Notes: generated from the sequence alone by a model not told the origin. A stretch of DNA of 43,798 nucleotides from Acidobacteria bacterium RIFCSPLOWO2_02_FULL_61_28 (GCA_001767035.1 MEKR01000196.1:32336-76133); one strand, 5' to 3'; positions 1 to 10,563 are shown, counted from the stretch's first letter. Translations and numbers: made by a program.

Positions 1-1845
1 CCCGCCGTTTTCGCCCGCGCCGGGACCGAGGTCGAGAATGTGGTCGGCGGCCTCCATCATCGCGGCGTCATGCTCGACGACGAGAATCGTGTTGCCCTGG
101 TCGCGGAGTTCTTTCAGGATGTGAATGAGCCGCGCGGTGTCGCGGTTGTGGAGCCCGATGGAAGGCTCATCGAGCACGAAGAGCGTTCCCACCAGGCTCG
201 CGCCGAGCGCCGTGGCCAGTTGGATGCGTTGCGCTTCGCCCCCGGAGAGCGTCGAGGCCATGCGGTCGAGTGTCAGATATTCGAGGCCCACGTTTTCGAG
301 AAACCGCAGACGCTGCCGCGCCTCTTCGAGAATTCGGTCCGCAATCGCGGCCTGCGTCGGAGTCAGCCGGAGCGTGTCAAAAAACTTCCGCGCCTGCTCA
401 ATGCTCATCGCGCACACGGCGCGGAGGTCCGCTCCTCCGACCTTCACCCGGTACGCCTCTGGCCGCAGGCGTCCCCCCCGGCACTCCGGGCACGGCGCAT
501 ACCCGCGATAGCGCGACAGGAAAACCCGCACGTGCAGCTTGTATTTCTTGCGCTCGAGATATGCGAAGCAACCGTTGATGCCGACACGACGCCGGGACCC
601 CCGTCCGCCGCCGGCCCCTTGCCAGACGAAGTCCTTCTCTTCCTGGGTCAACTGCAAATAGGGCACGTCGAGACGAATCCCGCGCGGCGAAGCCTCTCGC
701 TTGAATTCGTTGTAGAAGCGGCGGTAGCGCGGCTTCGTCCACGGGTCAATCGCTCCGCCGTCGAGCGAGAGCGTGGGGTCGGGGATGACCCGTTGCGGAT
801 CATAGTCAACCGTGTTGCCGAAGCCCTGGCAGCGCGGGCAGGCTCCATAGGGGCTGTTGAACAGGAACAGCCGCGGCTCCGGCTCCTCATAGGCGATGCG
901 GCAGGTCTTGCACTCGAACCGTTCGTTAAAAGTAAGGCGAAACGGCTCTCCTAGACTGTCATCCCGAGCGGAGCGTTCCTGTGCGGAGCGAGGGACCTGC
1001 ACTTCACCTTTTTCCTTCTCCGGCGGAGTCAGGTCTGGAAACTCGATCACCGCGTCGCCGCCCTCGCGGTAGCAGATTTCGATACTGTCAATGAGGCGCT
1101 GGCGCGACTCCGCTGCAAGCACCAGCCGGTCGGCCAGCACCCAGACCGGCCGGCTGAAATTGATTTCAAGCAACGACTCCGGCGTCGAGAACTCGAAGAT
1201 TCGTCCGGTCTGATAGAGGCGATTGAAGCCGAGCCTGCGCAGCTCGAACAACCGCGTCTTCAGACGCTCCGCGATAGCGCCAGCGGGGGCACCGGCGCTT
1301 CCAGTCTCGGCGCGCAACAGCGGAAACAGAACATAGGCGCGCAAACCGTCGGGCCGACCCTTCTCCGACAGAAGCGCCAGCAGCCGCGCCGCCACTTCGT
1401 CCACGGAATCTTTCTTGACCTCTGCGCCGCACTGCGAGCAGAAGGTCTGCCCGACGCGGGCAAACAGCAGGCGCAAGTAGTCGTAGATTTCCGTGGCGGT
1501 GGCGACAGTCGAGCGGGGCGTGCGCGTGGTGTTCCGCTGCTGGATGGCGACGGCGGGCGCGATGCCGGTGATCTCGTCGGCGTCGGGCTTCTCCATGCGC
1601 TCCAGGAACTGCCGCGCATAGGCCGACAGCGACTCGACGTAGCGGCGCTGCCCCTCGGCGTAGAGCGTATCGAACGCCAGGCTCGACTTGCCCGACCCGC
1701 TGACGCCCGTGACGACTGTCAGCGCATTGTGCGGAATCTCGCAGTCAATGTTCCTGAGGTTGTGGACCCGCGCGCCTCGGACGCGAATGTACTCGGTGCT
1801 CCGCTCGTCCTGCTCCGCGATCTCAACTTGTTTGACCGTTGCCAT
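1..1845 (-). CDS. uvrA: UvrABC system protein A (excinuclease ATPase), 3' end cut by window edge
   Basis: UvrA is the damage-sensing ABC-type ATPase of nucleotide excision repair; it loads UvrB onto lesions. The first 615 codons are present and the gene runs off the left edge, so the second ATPase half is missing. Visible: Walker A GVSGSGKS at residues 47-54, the [14 protein letters not shown] block, zinc-type CSQC and CPRCQGFG motifs, and the first-domain signature [12 protein letters not shown] followed by DEPSIGLH. The ATG at 1843-1845 fits the usual UvrA N-terminus. A TATAAT-like box lies about 35 bases upstream. Residues about 282-296, between the insertion domain and the [11 protein letters not shown] block, are coded by a dispersed repeat (957-1000) and have no place in the usual family sequence. 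uvrB lies nearby on the other strand. Confidence 0.97.
   Translation of the reverse strand, partial: MATVKQVEIAEQDERSTEYIRVRGARVHNLRNIDCEIPHNALTVVTGVSGSGKSSLAFDTLYAEGQRRYVESLSAYARQFLERMEKPDADEITGIAPAVAIQQRNTTRTPRSTVATATEIYDYLRLLFARVGQTFCSQCGAEVKKDSVDEVAARLLALLSEKGRPDGLRAYVLFPLLRAETGSAGAPAGAIAERLKTRLFELRRLGFNRLYQTGRIFEFSTPESLLEINFSRPVWVLADRLVLAAESRQRLIDSIEICYREGGDAVIEFPDLTPPEKEKGEVQVPRSAQERSARDDSLGEPFRLTFNERFECKTCRIAYEEPEPRLFLFNSPYGACPRCQGFGNTVDYDPQRVIPDPTLSLDGGAIDPWTKPRYRRFYNEFKREASPRGIRLDVPYLQLTQEEKDFVWQGAGGGRGSRRRVGINGCFAYLERKKYKLHVRVFLSRYRGYAPCPECRGGRLRPEAYRVKVGGADLRAVCAMSIEQARKFFDTLRLTPTQAAIADRILEEARQRLRFLENVGLEYLTLDRMASTLSGGEAQRIQLATALGASLVGTLFVLDEPSIGLHNRDTARLIHILKELRDQGNTILVVEHDAAMMEAADHILDLGPGAGENGG
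957..1000 (+). repeat. Dispersed repeat family 2 copy, inside uvrA
   Basis: The stretch begins TGTCATCCCGAGCGGAGCG and ends GAGCGAGGGACCTGC. Similar stretches occur at 4567-4615, 32312-32346 (reverse) and 40447-40487 (reverse). Here it is translated in frame within uvrA on the opposite strand and adds about 15 residues without breaking the frame. Confidence 0.8.
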
Positions 1846-1878
1846 AGCGCCGCGCCAGTGCCTTACCCTAAACAATCA

Positions 1879-1884
1879 ATTATA
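1879..1884 (-). promoter_or_regulatory. Candidate -10 box for uvrA
   Basis: Read on the minus strand this is a perfect TATAAT, 34 bases upstream of the uvrA ATG. I see no good -35 hexamer at the usual distance, so the call rests on the -10 and its position only. Confidence 0.4.
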
Positions 1885-1977
1885 CCGCCCCGCGCCCCAC
1901 CCGCTGTCATCCCGACCATTCGACGGACTGCAAGAATATGATGTATGATTGGGAACGCGAAGTGGAGGGACCGGGCG

Positions 1978-2208
1978 ATGATTCAAGACCAACCGGCGGG
2001 GGTTCACAGCGATCCACGAATCATGGGTGGCACGCCCGTATTTGTTGGCACACGAGTCCCCTTCCAGACGCTGCTCGACTATCTGGAGGCGGGCCAACCG
2101 CTTTCCGACTTCCTCGACGATTTTCCTACCGTGGTCCGGGAGCAGGCCATCGCTGCTCTGGAGGAAGCCAAGGAGGCCCTGCTCGCCCGTGCGCGTGCCA
2201 CTGGATGA
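1978..2208 (+). CDS. DUF433 family antitoxin-like protein
   Basis: This 76-residue protein has the DUF433 pattern: SDPRIMGGTPVFVGTRV, then LLDYLEAGQPLSDFLDDFP and a helical EQAIAALEEAK tail. DUF433 proteins are small HTH-like proteins usually found next to DUF5615 (PIN-like) genes in presumed toxin-antitoxin pairs, and that is the arrangement here. An in-frame ATG exists at 1945, but the ATG at 1978 is preferred because GGAGG at 1964-1968 lies 9 bases before it. The stop overlaps the start of the next gene by about 20 bases, so the two are probably translated together. The pair sits in the short gap between uvrA and uvrB. The toxin-antitoxin role is inferred from the family. Confidence 0.85.
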   Translation: MIQDQPAGVHSDPRIMGGTPVFVGTRVPFQTLLDYLEAGQPLSDFLDDFPTVVREQAIAALEEAKEALLARARATG

Positions 2209-2509
2209 GTGCCTGCCGCGGAAGCTCAAGCGCGATCTCGCCGGGCACGATACGCGCACCGTGCCCGAAATGGGCTGGGCCAGCAAGGAAAACGGGGACT
2301 TGCTGGGCTTGGCTGCCGGGCATTTTGACGTCTTTCTCACCGTGGATCGGAATCTCTCGTACCAACAGGACATGGGGCGGTTCAACATTGCGGTCGTGGT
2401 GCTCGTAGCGCGCGGCAACCGGCTCGCCGATCTGAGGCCTCTCATACCGCAGGTTCTGGAAGTCTTGGCTGTGATCCGCGCAGGACAGGTCCTCCGGGTT
2501 GGCTTTTGA
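2189..2509 (+). CDS. DUF5615 family PIN-like toxin-like protein
   Basis: About 106 residues. It opens with the family pattern [10 protein letters not shown], close to the N-terminus, and carries the second acidic motif LTVDRNL, as in Mut7-C/DUF5615 PIN-like nucleases. No ATG is available at the right place. A GTG at 2189, or the GTG two codons later at 2195, puts the DECLP motif where the family has it. The start lies inside the end of the DUF433 gene, which suggests coupling. The stop at 2507-2509 is only 7 bases before the uvrB ATG, so uvrB may be transcribed with this pair. Nuclease activity is inferred from the family and not shown here. Confidence 0.82.
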   Translation: MRVPLDECLPRKLKRDLAGHDTRTVPEMGWASKENGDLLGLAAGHFDVFLTVDRNLSYQQDMGRFNIAVVVLVARGNRLADLRPLIPQVLEVLAVIRAGQVLRVGF

Positions 2510-2516
2510 GAAATCT

Positions 2517-4502
<1,986 letters not shown>

Positions 4503-4566
4503 GTTTGAACTGACAAATTCTACTGCGGTTTCACGGTTGCTGTATAGCGCGCTTGCCGCCGATGAA

Positions 4567-4615
4567 GTCATTCTGAGGGCCGCCGGTTCTTTTCGGACCG
4601 AGGGATCTTTGCTTC
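4567..4615 (+). repeat. Dispersed repeat family 2, diverged copy
   Basis: It starts GTCATTCTGAGG and ends CGAGGGATCTTTGC, the same outer blocks as the copy at 957-1000 with a different middle. It lies in the gap 4503-4690 after uvrB. The rest of that gap holds a family 1 repeat and a short word (AATCTGCACAATCTGCGG); I see no gene there. Confidence 0.6.
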
Positions 4616-4652
4616 ATTTCACCTCTGTGTAATCTGCACAATCTGCGGATTG

Positions 4653-4712
4653 CCCGCTCCCTCACGGTCCCTTCGTCCCGCAGAGCGGGATCAGGGCCGG
4701 CGCGGCTCGGAT
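4653..4712 (+). repeat. Dispersed hairpin repeat family 1, long variant
   Basis: It starts CCCGCTCCCTCACGGTC, contains the hairpin TCCCGCAGAGCGGGA, and ends GGCTCGGAT, the blocks shared by all family 1 copies. The stop codon of the minus-strand PIG-L gene (4691-4693) falls inside it, so the repeat codes the last few residues of that protein. Confidence 0.75.
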
Positions 4713-7441
4713 GGGGCACGGCTGGCGAGGCTCTTGCCCAAGCTGACCATGTTGGCGAAAATGCGATACGCGCCGGGGACGCCTTCGGGCAACTGGCGGA
4801 ACCAGGTATAGCCGGTGTAAAGGTAATAGCCTTTGCCGTGGGGGGCGAGCAGCATTCCCCCTCGGAGCGGCGCTTCGCCGGGGTCGTGGCTTTCGAGCAT
4901 CGGCTTGTATTGCGGGTCCCAGCTTTCCATAAAATAGGTGCCGCGCTCCTGGACCCAACCGTCAAAATCCGCCGCCGTAATTTTGTTCGGCGACTGGAAG
5001 AGCGGATGGGACGGCTCCCCAATTTCGACCGGCGCTTCTTCGACCGTCACGCGCGGCCCGGAGCCGAGATTCAGCGGATACGGGCCCAGCGGATTGCGAT
5101 AGCCGCCGCCCCGGCTGTATTGCACGATCATGAGACCGCCGCCCTGCACGAAGTCCATCAGCCGGGCGTGGTTCGCCGCGAGGTCCCGGCGAACTTCATA
5201 GGCGCGGATGCCGGTGACGATCACATCATACTTGCGCAAATCGCCGAAAGTGAGATCGTCGGGGGTGAGTTGCTCGACGACGACTCCCATCTGTTGGAGG
5301 GCTTCCGGTATCTCGTCGCCCGAGCCCATCACGTAGCCCACGCGCAACCCTGGCGCCACCTTCACGTCGAACCGCAGCAGCTTAGTCACCGCCGGACGGA
5401 ACCAATACCGCGCCTGAATGTGCGGGTAGTCCACAATTTCGTAGCCGGTCGAGAAAGATTGTCCGCCCGCCTCGGCGACGGCTTGCACAGACAGCTTTTC
5501 GGCTGGCGGCTGCGTTCCACCCCGGACCGGGGAAACTTGAAAACGCACGGCGACTTCATCGCCGCGGGCGGCCAGAGTGAGGTCTTGCGTCGGAGGCACG
5601 GACTGCCAGCCGGACGGTAGATTGAGACGCACCGCTCCTTTTTGTGCAATTGAATGATGGCTGCGGACCCGCACGAGCACGTATTGCTGGGCCGTGGCCG
5701 TTGCTGTGGGAAAGACCGCAACACCCGGCTCGATCCAAACTGCGAGCGGCGGCACAACGGTTACGGCTTGTGTTCGTTCCCCATAAACGCGGTCGGAATA
5801 GCGATTCACCACATCGGCCTGCTGCGCGAGCTTCACGGACCGGCCGCCGGACGTTAGTGAGAACTCCACACTCGCTTTCAGCAGTGGGGCATTCTGCGCT
5901 TCCCCGATATAGGAAACCGCCGGCGGAGGGAAGTAGTCTTTCGCGCGCGGCTGAACCAGCCAGTAGGGCTGCGAGACGGGCGCGTCGGCCGGGACAGTTA
6001 CCTGGAACCGCGCCTCCGCGCGCCCAGTGGAGCCAGAGGTCGGCCCGGAAGCGGATTCGGCTCGCTCAGCACGGGCGGCCTGCCGCGCGATCCGCCATCC
6101 GGGGGGTCCCTGAAGGGAAATCTCGCCGGAAGGCGAAAACTCCGGCGTTCGGGACAGGCCCGTCACCGTAACCGTGAACGTCCCGCCGGGGATGACCTCG
6201 CCGCTGTCGGCCAACGCCTCGACCGTGCTGCCGCCCGCTAGAGCGATGGTGCGCGCAAAATCCTCTTCTTTCAGCCTCAGCAAGAACAGCGCCTGATCCT
6301 TGGAATCCTGCGGCGCGCCGCCGCGCTCGATTTCGCCGCGCAGCTCCCGCAATTCCGCCAGACCCTGTCCCAAGGCCGGAAGTGCTTTTGCCGGTTCCGT
6401 GGGCGAGAGAGCATTGCGGGCCGCCTCAATAGTCTTCTGGATCGTTTCCACGCGCCGGGCGACCGCAGGCGACCCGCCCGCGAGCGAGGTGAAACGATGC
6501 AGCGTCAAGTCCACACCGTCAAACAACCCTTGCGCCGCCGGGGAAAGACCGGGTCGGGAGTCCTCGAGTCGGAACCCGGCCACGGCAAGCCCGCCGCGTC
6601 CACCAGCCCCGCCCATGCCCTGGCTTCGGTGCATGCTGCGTCCTTCCAGGCCGATCTCTTGAAATGTCTTTCCGAAAATCGGGCTGAAACCGTCCACGCT
6701 GACCGTGATGGGACCGCTTCCCCCGCGCCCGCCCTGGTTCAAAAACAAGCGCGCGGCCTGCCAGGGTTGGAATCCTTCCCGAAGTTGTTCCGGGAAACGA
6801 CTGGGGTCCGCGGCGGCGCGAAAGGCTTCCCGCGCAAGGATGCCGGCGGCTTGATGGTGACCGTGCCCGTCCGAAGGCGTGCCGCTGAAGCGCGATACGA
6901 TCACATCGGGGCGGAAGGTCCGGATGACGCGCACGAAGTCCGCGAGCACCGCCTCGCGGCCCCACTTTGCAAACGTCTCTTCGACGCTTTTCGAGAAACC
7001 GAAGTCGTAGGCCTGGGCAAAGAACTGTCCGGCACCGTCCAGCCGCCGGGCGGCGAGCAACTCCTCGGTACGCAGGATGCCGAGGGCTTCGTACTGTTCG
7101 TTGCCGATCAAGTTCTGGCCGCCGTCGCCACGGGTCGCCGAAAGATATGCGGTTCGCAAGCGGAGACTCCGCGTCAGGTACGCCAGCAGGATGCTGTTTT
7201 CGTCGTCCGGGTGCGCGCCCGTGTGGAGCACGGAGCCGACCACGGGCAATCGCTCGATGGCTTCCGCGACCGCCGCGGCATCCACTCGCTCGGCGGCGAG
7301 CGCAGGCGTCCCGCGAGGCGGGACCAGCCACAGCACTGCGAGCAATCCCGCGGCCAGCAAGAATGCCAGGCTGGAGACCAGTTGGCGCCCCCGCGGCCAG
7401 CGGCCCTTCAGCCCTGGATCATGCAAGTCACGGAATCTCAT
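4691..7441 (-). CDS. Exported PIG-L/LmbE-family deacetylase with C-terminal amidotransferase-like region
   Basis: A 916-residue protein. An N-terminal hydrophobic segment (about residues 20-42) looks like a signal peptide or anchor. The PIG-L/LmbE domain follows, with the metal motif AHPDDE at residues 76-81 and GHGHHQAAG further on. PIG-L enzymes are zinc N-deacetylases for N-acetylglucosaminyl substrates. The middle is beta-rich with CARDB-like stretches. The last 220 residues resemble a ThuA/class I amidotransferase fold (VIVTGIRAYEVR, FVQGGGLMIVQY). The ATG at 7441 is chosen because longer starts run into bshA; GAGG in the bshA tail serves as its ribosome site. It lies 8 bases after bshA, in the same operon. 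The extreme C-terminus is coded by a repeat. The substrate is unknown; it may act on an exported glycoconjugate. Confidence 0.85.
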   Translation of the reverse strand: MRFRDLHDPGLKGRWPRGRQLVSSLAFLLAAGLLAVLWLVPPRGTPALAAERVDAAAVAEAIERLPVVGSVLHTGAHPDDENSILLAYLTRSLRLRTAYLSATRGDGGQNLIGNEQYEALGILRTEELLAARRLDGAGQFFAQAYDFGFSKSVEETFAKWGREAVLADFVRVIRTFRPDVIVSRFSGTPSDGHGHHQAAGILAREAFRAAADPSRFPEQLREGFQPWQAARLFLNQGGRGGSGPITVSVDGFSPIFGKTFQEIGLEGRSMHRSQGMGGAGGRGGLAVAGFRLEDSRPGLSPAAQGLFDGVDLTLHRFTSLAGGSPAVARRVETIQKTIEAARNALSPTEPAKALPALGQGLAELRELRGEIERGGAPQDSKDQALFLLRLKEEDFARTIALAGGSTVEALADSGEVIPGGTFTVTVTGLSRTPEFSPSGEISLQGPPGWRIARQAARAERAESASGPTSGSTGRAEARFQVTVPADAPVSQPYWLVQPRAKDYFPPPAVSYIGEAQNAPLLKASVEFSLTSGGRSVKLAQQADVVNRYSDRVYGERTQAVTVVPPLAVWIEPGVAVFPTATATAQQYVLVRVRSHHSIAQKGAVRLNLPSGWQSVPPTQDLTLAARGDEVAVRFQVSPVRGGTQPPAEKLSVQAVAEAGGQSFSTGYEIVDYPHIQARYWFRPAVTKLLRFDVKVAPGLRVGYVMGSGDEIPEALQQMGVVVEQLTPDDLTFGDLRKYDVIVTGIRAYEVRRDLAANHARLMDFVQGGGLMIVQYSRGGGYRNPLGPYPLNLGSGPRVTVEEAPVEIGEPSHPLFQSPNKITAADFDGWVQERGTYFMESWDPQYKPMLESHDPGEAPLRGGMLLAPHGKGYYLYTGYTWFRQLPEGVPGAYRIFANMVSLGKSLASRAPSEPRRP

Positions 7442-7449
7442 GGGACGAT

Positions 7450-8577
7450 TTACCTCGCTTGCTCCACCACGCGGCGGTAGAGGTCCTCGTACTGGGGAAT
7501 TATCAGTGACGAGGAAAACCGGTTCATGGCGGTTTGCCGCGCAGCGTGGCCGACTTTGGAGCACAAGGCCGGGTCTTGCAGCAACCGCAGCGCATACTCC
7601 GCCATTGTCTGAATGTCGCCGACGTCTGCCAGAAACCCGTCCACGCCGTGGGTAATCAGCTCCGGCAGTCCCCCGACGCGGCTGGCGATGGGTGGTGTTT
7701 CGCAGGCCATCGCTTCGAGCGCCGCCAGGCCGAAGGATTCCATCTCGCTCGGCAACAGCAGAATATCAGCAATCCCGAGCGTTTCCTCCACATTTTCCTG
7801 CTTGCCGAGGAAAAACGTATGCTCGCGGATTCCCCTCTTGTGAGCGAGCGTCTCGGCGGCGGCACAGTCCGGACCGTCGCCGATCAACAGAAGCTTCGAA
7901 GGAACCTGCGGGTGCACCCGGGCAAAGATTTCCACCACATCGGTCACACGTTTGACGGGGCGGAAATTGGAGAGGTGGACCAGGATTTTTTCACCCTTAG
8001 GAGCGAACTCGTGCCGGTATTCCTCGTTCTGCCGGCGGCAATACTTTTGGCAGTTGACAAAGTTATAAATCACTTCAATTGTTTTCTGTATCTCGAACTC
8101 CCGCAAGGTGTTCTTCTGGAGGTCCTTGGAGATCGCCGTGATCCCGTCGCTCTGCTCGATGGCGAACCGGGTGATACCCCAATAGGAGCTGTTGATGCCA
8201 ACCAGCGTGATGTCGGTGCCGTGAAGCGTCGTAATGAACGGCAGCTTTTTTGGAGCCATCATGGACCGCGCCAGAAACGCGCTGACCGAGTGTGGAATGG
8301 CGTAGTGCACGTGGAGCAAGTCGAGATTGGACGACCGGGCAACTTCCCCCATCTTGGTTGCCAGCGCCAGGTCATAGGGGGGGTACTCGAACAACGGGTA
8401 GTTCATCACCTCGACTTCATGGAAGATGACCGAGTGGTCCAAGCGGCGCAGGCGGAACGGCAGGGCGGACCCGATAAAGTGGACCTCATGCCCGCGGTCG
8501 GCCAGCTCCATGCCAAGCTCGGTCCCTACGACGCCGCTGCCCCCGTAGGTGGGGTAACACGTAATGCCGACTTTCAT
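7450..8577 (-). CDS. bshA: N-acetyl-alpha-D-glucosaminyl L-malate synthase BshA
   Basis: BshA is the GT4 glycosyltransferase that joins UDP-GlcNAc to L-malate, the first step of bacillithiol synthesis. The 375-residue length is typical. Seen: N-terminal glycine-rich GITCYPTYGGSGVVGTELG, the LDLLHVHYAIPHSVSA block, a GT4 donor site with HLSNFRPVKR, and the EMESFGLAALEAMACE motif with its conserved glutamates. bshB1 lies immediately upstream, so two successive steps of the pathway are adjacent. No bshC is in the window. bshA stops 8 bases before the PIG-L gene. Confidence 0.95.
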   Translation of the reverse strand: MKVGITCYPTYGGSGVVGTELGMELADRGHEVHFIGSALPFRLRRLDHSVIFHEVEVMNYPLFEYPPYDLALATKMGEVARSSNLDLLHVHYAIPHSVSAFLARSMMAPKKLPFITTLHGTDITLVGINSSYWGITRFAIEQSDGITAISKDLQKNTLREFEIQKTIEVIYNFVNCQKYCRRQNEEYRHEFAPKGEKILVHLSNFRPVKRVTDVVEIFARVHPQVPSKLLLIGDGPDCAAAETLAHKRGIREHTFFLGKQENVEETLGIADILLLPSEMESFGLAALEAMACETPPIASRVGGLPELITHGVDGFLADVGDIQTMAEYALRLLQDPALCSKVGHAARQTAMNRFSSSLIIPQYEDLYRRVVEQAR

Positions 8578-8595
8578 CGCTTTTGAACGCCTCCC

Positions 8596-9357
8596 TTACT
8601 GAGATGGAAACAGATGCGGCAATTTGCCGTCCGGGAATTCGCGGAAGAACGCGACCGGATCGGAAAGCTCCAGCGCCTCGCGCACGAGGAACGGCTCGCC
8701 GTAGCGCGCTCCGATCATCGCGCCGTAGTGGCGCGCCAAGGTCTCAAAGACTTCGAGCGCCAGCGGCGAGCTGATGAGCGTCTGCGGGCCGCCCGACTCC
8801 TCGTCCCCGCCGCCGTGGAATTGCGAGCGGTAGCTTCGGATCGCGCGCATCTTGGCCTCAAAGGTTTCCGAAATATCCACGACAAACGAAGGGCGAAAGC
8901 CAATCCGACCCATGTAATAAAGGACCCGGTAGGGACGAAAACTTTCCTGCCCGGTCTCGATCTTGGACAAGCCGGAATAAAACGCCGCTTCCGCCACCAG
9001 GTGGCTGGCATGGACGTGATCGTAGTGCCGCTCCTCCCAATACGGAGCCAACACCAGGCGCGGCCGGTGCTGCCGGAGAACGCGGATGACTCGCAGGAGA
9101 TTCTCCTGGCTCTTCTCGATGTGCCCATCCGGGATGCCGAGATTCTCGCGCAGGCACAGCTTCAGGACTTGGCTGGCAGCCGCCGATTCCTTTGCCCGAG
9201 TTTCTTCCGAGCCGCGCGTGCCCTGCTCGCCGCGTGTCAAGTCCACGGCTCCGATCCGGTAACCCCGGCTGGTCAGCAGAATCAGCGTGCCGCCGCAGCA
9301 GAGTTCCAGGTCGTCCGGATGCGTTCCAAAAGCCAGCACATCGAGTGGTTGCTTCAT
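8596..9357 (-). CDS. bshB1: Bacillithiol biosynthesis deacetylase BshB1
   Basis: This zinc enzyme of the LmbE family removes the acetyl group from GlcNAc-malate, the second step to bacillithiol. Seen: LDVLAFGTHPDDLELCCGG with the metal motif HPDD near the N-terminus, ERHYDHVHASHLVAEAAFYSGL with the further metal histidines, and RSQFHGGG near the C-terminus, as in BshB1 proteins. The ATG at 9357 gives 253 residues and puts HPDD where the family has it; an in-frame start at 9399 would add 14 residues of unlikely sequence. It lies 18 bases upstream of bshA and 49 bases downstream of a toxin-antitoxin-like pair that may share its transcript. Confidence 0.93.
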   Translation of the reverse strand: MKQPLDVLAFGTHPDDLELCCGGTLILLTSRGYRIGAVDLTRGEQGTRGSEETRAKESAAASQVLKLCLRENLGIPDGHIEKSQENLLRVIRVLRQHRPRLVLAPYWEERHYDHVHASHLVAEAAFYSGLSKIETGQESFRPYRVLYYMGRIGFRPSFVVDISETFEAKMRAIRSYRSQFHGGGDEESGGPQTLISSPLALEVFETLARHYGAMIGARYGEPFLVREALELSDPVAFFREFPDGKLPHLFPSQ

Positions 9358-9406
9358 AATCCGTTTTGGATTGTCCTCATACGCCTTCGCCGGCTGCATG
9401 TGTCTG

Positions 9407-9757
9407 TTAGAGCGCGCTCAGACCAAGCGATAGAATGAGAAACGAAGTTTCGTCCTGCTTCTCAAATGCTTCCACACGTTGCCGCTCTCGCCGCAACAGC
9501 CCGGCGATCATCGTGGTCCCGGCGTTTCCGACATCGAGCCAAATGACTTTCGGCGGAAAGCCTTCCACGAAGCTTCGTTCTCGGAAGTCCGTATCCTTCG
9601 AGACAATTGCGAAGCCCCGCGCACGTCCGTAGTCCCAGATTTGCTGATCGTCGGCTCCGCGCAGGCTAACCTCCTGGACGTGTCTGCTGCCGGGATACTC
9701 GTTGGCGAGCATTTGCGGCAGCCTCGGACTTACGTTCTCGTCGAAGAGGAGTTTCAC
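9407..9757 (-). CDS. DUF5615 family PIN-like toxin-like protein (second pair)
   Basis: About 116 residues with the family N-terminus KLLFDENVSPRL, the middle RGADDQQIWDYGRARGFAIVSKDTDF with its conserved acidic residues, and VIWLDVGNAGT. This is the classic DUF5615/PIN-like pattern, and a better match than the copy beside uvrB. The start is a GTG at 9755-9757 whose last bases form the TGA stop of the DUF433 gene (GTGA overlap), a strong sign of coupled translation. A longer reading from 9808 adds residues that do not fit the family. The bsh operon follows 49 bases downstream. Toxin function is inferred from the family. Confidence 0.88.
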   Translation of the reverse strand: MKLLFDENVSPRLPQMLANEYPGSRHVQEVSLRGADDQQIWDYGRARGFAIVSKDTDFRERSFVEGFPPKVIWLDVGNAGTTMIAGLLRRERQRVEAFEKQDETSFLILSLGLSAL

Positions 9758-9978
9758 GCTACGGAGTTCGACAGTCGCCGTTCCCGCGCCGCGGCGAAGG
9801 CCAGACACGCCCGAATATCGTCGCGAGTGAGGTCCGGAAAGTCGGCCAGAATCTCATCCTCAGTCATGCCGCCCGCGAGGTACTCCAGCACGTCGTACAC
9901 AGTGATCCGCGTCCCCCGGATGCAGGGCTTCCCGCTCCGCACCGCAGGATTCACCGAGATTCGTTCTTGCCAGTTCAT
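9754..9978 (-). CDS. DUF433 family antitoxin-like protein (second pair)
   Basis: A 74-residue DUF433 protein: ERISVNPAVRSGKPCIRGTR, then ITVYDVLEYLAGGMTEDEILADFP and DLTRDDIRACLAFAAARE. It is a textbook partner for DUF5615 genes. The ATG at 9976-9978 has only weak ribosome-site sequence. A TACAAT box at 9986-9991 lies 7 bases upstream, so the message may be nearly leaderless. The stop overlaps the start of the DUF5615 gene by four bases. This is the second such pair in the window; the two are only distantly alike, so they are not a recent duplication. Confidence 0.9.
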   Translation of the reverse strand: MNWQERISVNPAVRSGKPCIRGTRITVYDVLEYLAGGMTEDEILADFPDLTRDDIRACLAFAAARERRLSNSVA

Positions 9979-10060
9979 GGTTTCGATTGTACCTCTTCCT
10001 CGCTGGCTACGCTACACCCAGTCGCCGGTTGCGGCAAGACTGCGCTAACCACTCAAGCAG

Positions 10061-10399
10061 TCAGCCGCGCCGCGGTGAGCGTTTTTCGCGAGCCGAGGGA
10101 GCGCGGAGGTGCTTCGGCGCGACGTGCGTCCGCTGCGCCGCCGTATTATGCGTCTTTTCAGTAAACTTTTCGGCAAATTGCTCGATAGAGGTCACGCCCT
10201 TCTCCTTGGACCGCTTCTGGAGGAATCTCATGAACCTCGCGCTGTTGCCTAGTTCCGCCACCTCGCGGTCAAACTCGTCGGCTTCTTCGAGCACGAAGCT
10301 CGCGCCGTCCCGTGAAACGAGCAAAACAGACTTCTTGCGCGCCATCGTCAAAAGCTCGCCTACGGAAGGTGATTCTTTGTTTAAGTTGACGGTCTTCAT
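10061..10399 (-). CDS. Antitoxin-like protein, partner of a truncated RelE/ParE toxin
   Basis: A 112-residue reading. Residues 1-80 (start MKTVNLNKESPSVGELL, then VLLVSRDGASFVLEEADEFDREVA and RSKEKGVTSIEQFAEKF) look like the Phd-type antitoxins paired with small RelE/ParE toxins. The last 30 residues are basic and low in complexity, and are probably a run-on. The ATG overlaps the stop of the upstream toxin fragment (ATGA), the usual toxin-antitoxin coupling with the toxin first. Since the toxin is broken, this may be an orphan antitoxin. The identification is by pattern only. Confidence 0.65.
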   Translation of the reverse strand: MKTVNLNKESPSVGELLTMARKKSVLLVSRDGASFVLEEADEFDREVAELGNSARFMRFLQKRSKEKGVTSIEQFAEKFTEKTHNTAAQRTHVAPKHLRAPSAREKRSPRRG

Positions 10400-10563
10400 A
10401 GTTGCATCTTTCTCCCTCGAACAAAAAGGTCATTGTGTTCCTTATGACCTACTGCCACAATCTTCACGGTGCTCTCTGCTTCAATCGAGTAGAAAACCCG
10501 ATAACGATCCAGCCGGAGTTCCCACGGAGCAATTGATCGCGGGGTTAGATAGCCGCGAGAACG
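10396..10563 (-). pseudogene. Truncated RelE/ParE-family toxin (C-terminal part only)
   Basis: After the stop codon at 10564-10566 the same frame stays open for 55 codons and reads as the C-terminal half of a RelE/ParE toxin: IAPWELRLDRYRVFYSIE, then VKIVAVGHKEHNDLFVRG and a TGA stop. Proteins of this family usually have about 40 further residues at the N-terminus, which are missing. No ATG, GTG or TTG occurs in the fragment before the conserved core. The stop overlaps the ATG of the antitoxin gene. The fragment abuts the CHAT-like gene, so one event may have removed the toxin start. Confidence 0.75.
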
